Shown in pieces: positions 32,558 through 42,234 of a DNA stretch of 64,000 bases. The notes beneath the pieces were generated by a model. The model saw only the letters and a program-made list of their open reading frames with translations. It did no database searches and had not been told where the DNA came from. A program made the position numbers and the translations under genes. Position 1 is the stretch's first letter. Each line of letters opens with the position of its first letter. The DNA comes from Lojkania enalia. Taxonomy: Eukaryota; Ascomycota; Dothideomycetes; Pleosporales. Where the stretch lies: contig ML986708.1 in the NCBI GenBank assembly GCA_010094045.1, positions 82,857 through 146,856 of the forward strand, given 5' to 3'.

Positions 32558-33300
32558 CTACTGCTTCATCTCCTCCACCTTCTTCTCCCCAACCTCCTTC
32601 CCCTTCCTCAAAAATCCCTTCACAAACTCCACTCCATCCACTCCCATCTTCAACTCCGTACTCACCACTGCTAGCACAAACTTCTTGACGCCCTCCTCCC
32701 CTCTCGTCTTCCTATACTCATCCTGCCATGTCCCCATCACATACTCTTTGCTCTGGCCCAGCAGCCCGATCGGGTACCCGACGTACGGCTCGATGCGGTC
32801 CCACAGCTTTTTCGTGTCCTCCTTCACGATTGGGAACCGGGTGTCGACGCGCGTGAGGCCCGTGTCGCCGAGCTCGTCAGCGCGCGAGAGGTAGGGCGAG
32901 AGGTAGGAGTAGGGGGTCTGCAGGTAAGGGTGTAGGGGGGCGATGAGTCGTTGGTAAGTGGCATGGACGAGGGAGAGCGACTTCGCACCGTAGGGGTTGG
33001 TTTTGTAGTGCTCGAGTGCATCGTGGACGACGGGGTAGGATTGTAGGTGCTGTCGTCTGCTGTTAGCGTGTATTCGAGTCGATTGAGGACTGTTATGGAT
33101 TGGATTTGGGGAGTGGGCCGCTGTGGGATTAGGATAAATGCATTAAGAGCACGGCGGAGGAATGAGCGTAAGATCTTCATGGCTTTCTTAGTACATACCG
33201 ATAACACCTTGGAATGCTGCTCCTCGCCGTTGGTCATGGGGGCTGTATTGTTCATGTCGCCGTTCGTTGTCGGGGCCGTGTCCTTTTCAGCGTGCGGCAT
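32558..33300 (-). CDS. CAP20/perilipin-like lipid-droplet protein
   Basis: Exons 33300-33199 and 33049-32558 (149-bp phase-0 intron) give 197 residues. The family includes Colletotrichum CAP20 and the fungal perilipin MPL1, which coat lipid droplets and, in some pathogens, affect appressorium turgor. Signature segments are HLQSYPVVHDALEHYKTNPYG, LSPYLSRADELGDTGLTRVD, TRFPIVKEDTKKLWDRI, and QSKEYVMGTWQDEYRK, followed by amphipathic helices (LKMGVDGVEFVKGFLRKGKE). The first 34 residues are a poorly conserved, Asn/Thr-rich lead (TNGDMNNTAPMTNGEE). Exon 1 is weaker than exon 2: an alternative using an internal AG at about 33,130 would change the N-terminal third, but it would destroy the conserved HLQSYPVV block. 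No transmembrane segment is expected. Confidence 0.85.
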
Positions 33301-36032
33301 CCCAGTTGTTTATTGTGTCTAGCTAGCGTGGTCAGAGAGAGATGGTGGTTGAAAAGCAATTACGTCGGCGGGGCGGGTAGCCTTTGGGAGGGGCGCAGAG
33401 AAGGTAAACGGTGAGAGGAGCGGCAGCAGTGAGTGATTCACGCGCCAGGCCATACGTACCTTTTATGTGCGTGGCGGCAATGACGATGCGCGCGCGCGTG
33501 TGTGGCTGCGCTTTCTGAAAACGGCGCTATAGCGGTGGTCAGTGAGTGTGAATAGCACGTGAAAGGCGGCCTTTTTTAATCGATAACGCACTTCCGCCTG
33601 CTGATTGTGTAGGGCTGGACCGCTCGAACGTCAAGGCGCCGATGCGGGAGATGCGAAATAGGTGCGCAAGAGCTGGGAGGAAGAGGGAGAAGGAGACGGC
33701 AGACTGCAGGGTCTCCGGTGAATATAGCAGAGAGTGGTGAGCCCAAAAGTTGGGTGATATTGCGTCGCATGCTCCTGGCACTGGCAACTGCTCCTGGGAA
33801 TCATTCCAAGTGGTCCGGCATGTGAAAGAAGCTCGGGCCCCGGCAGGCGCCAAACGTCACCTACCTGCGAACAGATAAGGCTATCCCGTTGGCGAGCTCT
33901 CCCGCTGCGAGCAGTCGCCCGTCCGTCGCGAGACCTAATTATTACGCGCACGAAACTGCCCCGTGCCTTGTTGACCACCCTGCGGGCGTGACGAGTCCGC
34001 CGTCAGTCTGAGCCCGTCGAATGCAGAGAGCATGCGCAAGCCCTTTTTCTGGTGTCACCCATGTTATGTGTATACTGTACAGTAATGTATACCGGTATCT
34101 AGTTAGGATGCAGTCGCTTTCTTCCGTCTCCTGCCTGCGCGAAAGGTGTCCATGATGATGATGATGGGCAATAATTGCTACGGACGGCAAACGGCAGAGG
34201 CGGCGCGCACATACAGACAGCGCCCTAGACGCTCGATTATATATCGGGCATAAACACACAATCCTCTCGCCTGACAGTCGGCTTGTCGACAGAGTAGTAC
34301 AGCACCAGCATTATTATTGATAAAAATATCAGCGATGAGAAGAGGGGGTCATGCATGGCGCCTGCTCTCCAGGCATCCAGCGAACAAGCTCTGGCGTTGA
34401 GCCCAATTGGCCACTCACATCTCTTATCGCTATGATGGCATGGGGGCGTCAAGTTAAAGAAAAGGCTGCACACATACGTATGGAACATGTACGGCGCGCG
34501 TCAACCGTTATGTTAAGATGTGGAAAGGAGGATATGCATGGACATGCATGTGAAAAGCGATGTGTCCGGATTGGTACGTAGTTGACTTCCCCTGTCTGCC
34601 TGTCGGCCTCCCGTCTGCCGTTCCGTAGTGTCGCGCAATCTTTTCGACGGAGCCAAGGGTCGCGCGATGCGATGCTGATATGGCGAGCCGTCCAGTCTGG
34701 ACTCTCGACGCCGAGATTTTGCGGCTCAAAGAATACCCGCCCAGTCTCCGGTGCGGCGCGTGCGGCATTCAGATGCTGCCGAGAGCGAGCGCGCACCTCG
34801 GGATGGCGAATTTTTTTTCTTTCTAGCTCAGGATGTTCCGAGGGATGAGGCTCCGTAGTTGATGAGAAGACGGACTACTACCCAAGCGATCGTTCACACC
34901 ATGTCGACGCGACATACGAAGGGAATGTTGATACTAGACTTTCACGTGCATGGAACGTGGATTGCATCGTGGCTGATCTGCAGTCTACGCGAACTCAACA
35001 GGCCGGGGTGCGACTGGGATCAACACTGGCGATCTGCGTCTTGTTGAGCCTAGTACGACGACATGCTGTGTCTTGGATGCTGACCTTGTAGGTCAGTAGA
35101 CAGACTTCAGTCAGTCGGTATAACAACCATCACCAGCCAAATCGTAAAACCTTGTGAGTCGTGTCGAGATCTGATCTCAATGTTGACCAAAATAAAGGAG
35201 ATTCTAGTTTCTTGTTGCCTAGGACTAAAAAGGGATCACGAAACACTGAAACTGCGCTCTTGAGTCGTCCTAAAGCGGCTATGGGGATGGCGTTAGTGTT
35301 GGCGTCTTTAACCACGACTACTTCGAACTAGGTGGTACCTTGTGGTATCAAGTAGTTGCAGTTGCTTTTTCCTGCCCGAACAGCACGTTGAACCCACCTT
35401 CTCGTATTCTCAACCTGTCCACCTATCTTCATATCTCCAGTCTCCATCCTCTAGCCTCTTCCTAGTTCTAGGCAGCGCGTCTTACTGAATATCGTCTCAT
35501 TGGTGTCGTCATGCCGCAGTACGAGAAGGGACCAGATCCGAACCCGAGGCTATCTATATACTTCCGCCTCCCCTAGCGTACCCGTTTACCCTATATTCCG
35601 CATGTCCCCCGCGACACTATCTCGACATCGAGATATCTCAGGCTCTCATGGCTTTTGCTGATGCCGCGTCAGGGGAATAGGCGTGGATATGAGGTGTGGA
35701 GATGGACTGTGTTTAAGAAAGTAAAAGATGGATTATTGAGTAGTTGCTTTCGAACGGGAAGTGGGGCACGAAGATTTTGTCTAGGGCTACTAGCAGCTAA
35801 ATAATTTGGCATTCACGTACCAATGTTGACCGGGCCTTAGCACTAAATTTAGTCAGGCCGTATTGCTTTACTGAGCGATTTACGACCCGGCTTAGTCCCT
35901 GCTTAGGTTTTATAGCTATAGCTTAAAAGAGTCGTCTCCTATTTATCTTTAGTTTAGCTTTTATATATAACTATGATTTGAAGTATTTAGAATTTATTAG
36001 TTTAAATTTAATTTAATTTTTAAGTTAACGTA
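33301..36032. other. Gene-free stretch leading to the transposon block, about 2.7 kb
   Basis: Composition is normal up to about 35,750, then AT content rises. Several frames of 60-115 codons overlap on both strands at 33,540-34,850, but none shows a domain or splice partner. A (GAT)n-like run lies near 34,153-34,166 and a GCGCGCGCGTGTGTGG run near 33,489. The stretch from about 35,800 (TTTAGTTTAGCTTTTATATA-like) already has the TpA bias of the adjacent block. Confidence 0.35.
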
Positions 36033-36431
36033 AAGCACCATCGAGTAAGCCACCCCATCGAGTGAGCCAAAATTTCTTAGCAGCAAACACGACAACTATA
36101 ACATGCAATGCCTCAACACCTACAAAGAGATAATACTCAGCAAGAAGGCAGAATTAAGCTTGCCCTTCAAGCGTATGAAGCTGGCCAATTCCAAAGCCTA
36201 CGAGCTGCTACTGATGCGTTCAGCGTACCGCGACCAACTCTCTAGTAGAGATATAAAGGAACCCTCGCGCGCACTAATTGCCGCCTAAACTACCAAAGGT
36301 TGACTATAACCGAAAAGTAGACGATCGTACGATATATTCTCAACCTAGATTCGCGAGGATTCGCGCCCCAGCTATATAAGGTAGCAGATATAGTAGATAA
36401 ACTATTAGCTACGCGTAGTAAAGAGCTAACG
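36033..36431 (+). mobile_element. Pogo-like transposon A, 5' part, interrupted by transposon B
   Basis: The element starts after a TA with a TIR carrying a twice-repeated CCATCGAGTNAGCC unit (about 36039-36068). The frame from about 36,100 reads NTQQEGRIKLALQAYEAGQF, SLRAATDAFSVPRPTL, then two stops, RYKGTLARTNCRLNYQRLT and GFAPQLYKVADIVDKLLATRS. This is the psq-type N-terminus of a DDE1 transposase. At 36,431 it is cut by element B. Beyond B, at about 38,267, VDKN-stop-IKRFI resumes, which matches the PVGKN(W) motif expected next in this family. Mutation in this part is light compared with sequence beyond 36,840. Confidence 0.7.
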
Positions 36432-36433
36432 TA

Positions 36434-38257
36434 ATCCACCACCGAGCGGTCAGTGACCCACCAAAATCTCCACCACCCTATTAATTTTTGTGATATCTCC
36501 ACAACCACGCGATAGAATGCGCTCATCTGAAGCCGATATAACTATGGCAAATGAAGCTTTTAAACAAGGTCAATTTGAGTTAAATCTGGCTGCAGCGCAG
36601 GCGTTCAAAGTCAGCTACACCACCCTAAGAGAGCGCCGCAATGGGAGACCTTGTAGGGCCGATTGCACCCCCAATTCGAAGAATCTCACAGAGCTGGAGG
36701 AGAGGTCGATTATAGACCATGCACTTGATGTGGATACGCGTGGGTTTCAGCTTAATCTTAACATGCTGCGAGATATAGCTAATAAACTGCTCCTTAATCG
36801 CGGTCAGCAACCTGTTGGTAAAAATTAGCCTAATTACTTTATCTCACGTGTTCTAGAGCTTAAATTATGCGTTAATCGATAATATAACTACTAAAGAGCT
36901 CTAAATAAAGATTCTAAGGTTATTTAAGGCTAGTTCCGCCTTATATATAATACTAAGGCTAAGTATAGTATCTTTAATAAAGATATATACAATTTTAATA
37001 AGACTAGCTTTAAATAGGTAAAATTAGCCTAAGAATAGTTATTACTAGTACTAAGAGGTAATAAATATCTAAATCTATCTAGTCTAGTAATATTAAATAG
37101 GTAATAGTAATTATAGTAGTAAATATATATAGCTAGCTAGTTCTACTATTTATTATCTTTAAGGGCGTGTAATAATATAATACCTAATACTAGTTAATTA
37201 TAGATAAACCTTAGTAGGCTTTATCTATTAGTAAAAAGGGCTAGATATCTATTAAATATAAGTTTAAGTAGTTTAAATACTTTAATAAATATACTAAAAC
37301 TAGTACTATTAGTACCTATTAACTACTTATTATAGATAGCTATAATAGCTATAATTCTATTAAATTTTATAATTATTATAAAGAATATAATATTATTATA
37401 TTTTATATACCTTTATACTTATCTTATCTTCTATAGCTATTTAATATAAGTTGTTTTAGTCTATTAAAATATATATATAGTAAGGAGATTAAAAGCTTAA
37501 TTTAGTACTATATTAACTATATAATTAAAGAAAACTTTCTATTTATATTTAAAGTAGTTTTTAATAATACTATTATTAATAAAAATATAGCTAGAAACTT
37601 TAAAAGGTTTAGATTAGTTTTATTTAGTTTAGATTATATTATTTTAAAGTTTAATATCTAAGCTTTATAAACTCTAATACTACTACTCTTAAAATCTACT
37701 AAATAGTAGTTATAAATACTATATAATTATTTAAAAGTAAAATACTAGATATAATATATATAATAGCGTATAGAAAATTATTAAGATAGCTTATTAATAT
37801 TAATATTTAAGAGTTTTATAAGTCTTATAAAAAATATTATATTTATAGTATATAAGTAGTTATTTTTAGAAATAGAGAATAGAAATTTCTAGATAGTAAA
37901 TATAATACTTATAAAGTATAAGGAGTATAAATATAAGATAATTAAAAGTATAAATACTATTTTTATATTAGATAAACTATAATTAGTAAAGTAATAATAA
38001 GAACGCTATTAAATAAAATAAAAAGGCTTAAATAGTTATAGTTAACTATATTAATTAAAATACTATAGGTACTATTAAAAACTGGACTACTATATTAAAA
38101 TATATAAAATAGCTCTAATTAAAATACTAAACAGTAAAAATTATATAGATATTATTATATAATTAATTATTTTAATAATTATAAAGATATTCTACTTTAA
38201 AATTAAAATTAAGTAGGTTATTAACTACTTAATAGTTTTAACCGCTTAATAGTAGAT
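36434..38257 (+). mobile_element. Pogo-like transposon B, full length, inserted in A
   Basis: The element is 1,824 bp and flanked by TA on both sides (36432-36433 and 38258-38259). Its ends form an imperfect TIR: the left begins ATCCACCACCGAGCGGT, and the right, read in reverse, begins ATCTACTATTAAGCGGT. All differences in these 17 bases are C/T or G/A transitions. The left 400 bp are almost unmutated, whereas everything after about 36,835 is heavily RIPed. That explains the intact 5' coding part and the ruined remainder. Confidence 0.8.
36520..38200 (+). pseudogene. DDE1/pogo transposase of element B, RIP-inactivated after codon 103
   Basis: From ATG 36520 the frame is clean for about 103 codons. 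It shows EADITMANEAFKQGQFELN, AAAQAFKVSYTTLRERRNG, LTELEERSIIDHALDVDTRG and MLRDIANKLLLNRGQQPVGKN, the helix-turn-helix and CENP-B-like DNA-binding half of a pogo transposase. The first stop (36826-36828) stands exactly where Trp follows PVGKN in relatives. Downstream the frame continues with stops at Gln/Trp positions. NKDIYNFNKTSF marks the first catalytic Asp region, with the Asp codon now AAT. Confidence 0.75.
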
Positions 38258-38259
38258 TA

Positions 38260-38811
38260 TATTAGTAGATAAAAATTAGATAAAGAGATTTATAATAATA
38301 TACTCTATAAGTAAGTAGCTACTATAAGTAAATAGTTATTCTACTACCTATATTAAGCTTTATATATAACTCCTTTAATAATATTATAGTATATTAATTA
38401 GATATTTTAGTAGAGGATTATTAAGTCCTTTTTTCGCCTAATTAATAGATATAAATATTATAGCTAGCTATTTTATAGTATATATAGCGCTATACGCGCT
38501 ATATACTACTTAGTACTAATAGTTTCTACTAACGCTTTTTACCTTCTATTATACTAGTAGTAGCCTTTTTAAGTTTCTATTTAATTAATATAGTATTTTC
38601 TTTCTATATATAAATTTTTTTTAACGCCCTCTATACTTTATAAAATCTTTTATAATCTACTTTAGAATAGCTATTTAACTTTATTATAAGGTATTAAAAT
38701 AATCTATTTTTTAATAGCTTTTATAGAGCTACTCTATTATTTTAAGTAGAGTAGAAAGTAATGAATTCTAATAACTTTAAATATAATTATAGAGTAGCTA
38801 CTTTTATAATA
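38260..38811. other. AT-rich RIPed sequence, probable continuation of transposon A
   Basis: It begins with GTAGATAAAAATTAGATAAAG, read as VDKN-stop-IKR, the block expected after the point where A was cut. After about 60 bp the resemblance to transposase fades, so A probably carries an internal deletion. The rest is TpA-rich with no identifiable coding sense. Confidence 0.4.
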
Positions 38812-38813
38812 TA

Positions 38814-38864
38814 TTCTACTATTAAAGTAGCTAAACTATTAAAGTAGCTACTTTTTCTTAGTAT
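38814..38864 (+). repeat. Left TIR of transposon C
   Basis: It begins TTCTACTATTAAAGTAGC and ends CTTTTTCTTAGTAT. It matches the reverse complement of 40602-40652 with four transition differences. Confidence 0.88.
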
Positions 38865-38929
38865 TATAAATATTATGTATAAATTATAATAAATTTATAA
38901 TATAACCTTTTATTAATTTAATAAGAAGG

Positions 38930-40510
38930 TAGAATTAAGCTTATTTTATAGACGTATAAATTAGGCTAGTTTAAGAGCGTATAATATACTACTATAGCTT
39001 TTAATATATAATATTAACAACTCTCTACTTAACTTTATAGAATCGCGTTTCGCCCTTATATATAACTAAATTGCTAGAAGTTTATAGTAACCGAAGAATA
39101 ATCAATCGTATAATATATTCTTAACCTTAATTTACAAGGATTTACGCCTTAGCTATATAAGGTAGTAGATATAGTAGATAAACTATTAGGCGTATATAAT
39201 AGAATATTTATAGAAAAGAATTAGCTTAAACAATTTATAGCGTATATAAATAAGTTTAAAACAGCCTTTAATTAAGTAAATAATTACTAAAGAATAAAAT
39301 AAGAGAATCTAGAGGTTATTAATATATAGTTTAAGCTTATATAGGATATAATTATAAAATATAGTATATATAATAATAATATCTACAACTTTAATAAAAT
39401 AGGCTTTTAGATAGGTATTATTAGTACTATAAAGGTTATTATAGGTTTAGAATATTATATAAGGTCTACTCTTATACAGCTAGATAATTATAAATAAGTT
39501 ATAGTTATCTAAAGCATCTATACTACTATATATATAACTCTACTATTTATTATCTATAAAGAACGCGTTTATATCTTTATATAGTATAAAGAAGTAGATA
39601 TACTGTACGATTGGAAAATTTTAGTTTCTAAGAACGGCTAGATAAATAATATACTTAGTTTTAAATAGCTAAAGTACTTTAAAAAGTATATAAAAATATG
39701 TTAGGTAGAGTTATATAGACTACTTATTTTAGATAGCTATAAAAGCTACCTTAACTAGGAATTTAAAGATTACTACCTTATATAAAAGATTTTAACGCTT
39801 TATATACCTTCTTATTTATTATATATACTTTAGCTTTTTAATATAGTTTACTTCTTACTATTAAAGCTAAAGTATTTATAGTATATATAAGACTTAATAC
39901 GCTAACGCATCTACTATATTAATAAAAAAGGCTTTCTTCTAGCCTTTAAAAACGCGTTTTTTAATATGTTTATATACAAGAACTATTAAAAAGCCTTTAA
40001 AGTAATAGGAATTATTCTTCTAAATATATAGGTTATATTAAATCGCCTTAATATATAACTATATACCCTACTAGAACTACTTTTATAAGAAGACTTCTAA
40101 TAGTTTAAAACTCTAAGTAATATATATAAATTTAGGTTACAATTAATACTTATATAAAAGTCCTTTATACGATTACTAAAAGAGGCATAAAAAGGATTCT
40201 TATAGCTTATAAAAGGTGCTAAGTTAATACTATATTAGAATACGCTTCTTTAAGCTTATAACTCTAAGCTTAAAAGGTAATTAGAAGAAGTAACTAAGCG
40301 TAAAACGTATAAAAGAAAGTATATTTAGTATAATAGTATAGTATTATATAGCGAGGGATTTTTATATATAGCTGCTGAAGTATCTATAAGCTCTTAGCCC
40401 TTTAAGAAGACTTATAGTACTAATACTTAAGAAAGGGCTTAACCAGCTTAATACTACTATAGTAGCTATAGTAAGACTAGATATAACGCTCGTACGTACT
40501 AAAAGGATAG
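38930..40510 (+). pseudogene. DDE1/pogo transposase of transposon C, RIP-inactivated
   Basis: The full domain order is visible through TAA/TAG stops. The N-terminal helix-turn-helix is at 38,930-39,200 (ALAI-stop-GSRYSR-type remains of the VADIVDKLL block). The first catalytic Asp region is near 39,390 (IYNFNK, Asp to Asn), and LILDSYKSY near 39,720-39,740 corresponds to the second. A C-terminal basic coiled stretch (KRKYI region) lies near 40,310. A zinc-knuckle remnant with YNARTY, where relatives have HNxRTC, lies near 40,480-40,500. The gene is beyond function. Confidence 0.7.
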
Positions 40511-40601
40511 TAGGGAAAATTCTAAATTAGATAAAAGTATATTATATATAGAATCTCTTATTAATATTAAGTAAATTAACTTTTCGTATATAGTATTTAT
40601 T

Positions 40602-40652
40602 ATACTAAGAAAAAGTAGCTACTTCGATAGTTTAGCCGCTTTAATAGTAGAA
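40602..40652 (-). repeat. Right TIR of transposon C
   Basis: Reverse complement of 38814-38864 with four transitions. This copy keeps CG where the left has TA (for example CTTCGATAG against CTTTAATAG). Confidence 0.88.
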
Positions 40653-40654
40653 TA

Positions 40655-41677
40655 TATTATATAAAATTTATAAAGATTATAGAATAGACTAGTAGATAAA
40701 TATAGGTTAAATTAGAGTTAGAGTTTTATATAAATAGGGTAGAGTTAAAGTTAAAGTTTTACTAATTAGTCTAAAATATAAATAGAGTTAGAATAGTTAC
40801 TTAGTAATAGAGTATAGATTAAGGTAGAGTTATATAAACTAGATTTCTTTAGAATCTAACTAATTAGTATACTTTAGAAAGTCGCTTAATAAGAGTATAT
40901 ATAGTATAATATTCTAGAGTTTTATTACAGCTATTTATTATAGATTAGACTAATCTTACTTTATTAGATTCTAGAGTAGTATACTATAGTATATTATAAA
41001 CTATAGTAGTATACTTTTTAACTATTAATTTTATATAGCTTAATTTAATATAATAATATATTTATAATAGCAATTTATTATATAAATTATAGAGGTTTAT
41101 AGATTTCTTAATAAATATACTTTTACAGCAGCTTCTTATTAGTAGTAGTACTAGAATTAATATTCTCCTAATTAATCTTCTAGTTAATCTCTAGTTTTTT
41201 ATTATATACTTAGACTAGAAGTTTAAAAAGATTTATAACTTTATTAGTACTATAAAGAGAGCTTAGTTTACTAGTATTTTAAGCTTCTATAATCTAGTAT
41301 ACTTCTTTAATATAATAGTTCTCTCCGCTTATTATATATTTTAGAAATATAATATCCTAGATTATAAAGGTCCTGGCCTATAACTTAATCCTATTTTTAT
41401 AATACTATAATAGTAGCTGCTCTTATACAACCCTATATCTATTTAGACTAAAGTAAGTAAATAATACGTATCTTACTACTATATACCTTCTCTTCTCTTT
41501 CTCTAGCTTTAATAATAATAGATTCTTATTATATCTAATTCTATTATATCTTCAGACCTTCTTAATTTATTAAAGCTTATATTATACTAGATTCTATCTT
41601 AACTACTAAGTAGATCTACTACTATATTAAGTTATAGACTAAAATAGACCGGTAGAATAAGGATTCGATATAATAAC
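40655..41677. other. AT-rich RIPed stretch without assignable element
   Basis: About 1 kb of TpA-rich sequence lies between transposon C and the Copia element. A Gypsy integrase fragment begins on the far side of that Copia, so this stretch could be the other part of whatever Copia-1 jumped into, but I found no protein match. A (GTTAGAGTTT)-like degenerate repetition near 40,700-40,780 may be LTR material. Confidence 0.35.
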
Positions 41678-41881
41678 TGTTATAGGGATTTTCGGCTAGT
41701 CTGCCGAGCTGTATTAGATATCGACGTACGATATCACGGTCGATATTACGCCAGATATTACGCTAGATATTAGCTAATATACCCCTTTTTCATATATATA
41801 AATATAGCCCGCTGGCCATCTTTAATTAACTAGTTCAGCTCTTTATCTCCCTCCCTAAAACAAGATTCGCCTCTTACTATA
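41678..41881 (+). repeat. 5' LTR of Copia-1
   Basis: 204 bp, beginning TGTTATAGGGATTTTCGGC and ending GCCTCTTACTATA (terminal CA now TA). It contains three near-repeats of an ATATTACGCYAGATATTA unit around 41,740-41,775 and a TATATATAAATATAG block that may act as the TATA element. Confidence 0.92.
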
Positions 41882-41904
41882 GTTATAAGCCCGGTTACTG
41901 CACC
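41882..41904 (+). promoter_or_regulatory. Primer-binding site of Copia-1
   Basis: GTTATAAGCCCGGTTACTG directly follows the LTR. GTTAT(G)AGCCC is complementary to the anticodon arm of initiator tRNA-Met, the half-tRNA primer known for Copia elements. The G-to-A change is a RIP transition. The same site recurs after the 54596 LTR and before the 60883 LTR. Confidence 0.6.
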
Positions 41905-42234
41905 AAAATAACTACAACTTAACCTTTCTATATATATATTACAATCGATATTATACCTTTTTTATTTAGTATCGTAATATTACGATATTATTATCTTTAT
42001 TATTTACCAACAATCTTTAGGTACTCAGCTATCAGAATTACATGCAAATTCTATACTTTATAAGTTTATTAATATACTATATTACGTTTAAAGCTATTCT
42101 TTTAGTATTACGTATAAATTCTATACTTTATAAGCCTATTAATACGCTGTATCGTGTTTAAGGCTATTTTATTCTCTAGTATTAATATATTCTAATATAT
42201 TTCTAGTGTTGCAACGGTTGTATACTCCTCTATA

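Larger units (their letters stand above)
38814..40652 (+). mobile_element. Pogo-like transposon C, full length, heavily RIPed
   Basis: The 1,839-bp element has 51-bp TIRs (38814-38864 and 40602-40652) and flanking TA (38812-38813 and 40653-40654). The two TIRs differ at four positions, all C/T or G/A. The TIR contains two copies of an AAAGTAGCTA-type unit, the same layout as the repeated unit in A's TIR. So A and C are related, and B is a more distant cousin. Confidence 0.88.

Noticed and set aside
36103..36288. 60-codon plus-strand frame
   Set aside because: It is out of register with the transposase reading of element A, which explains this DNA better.
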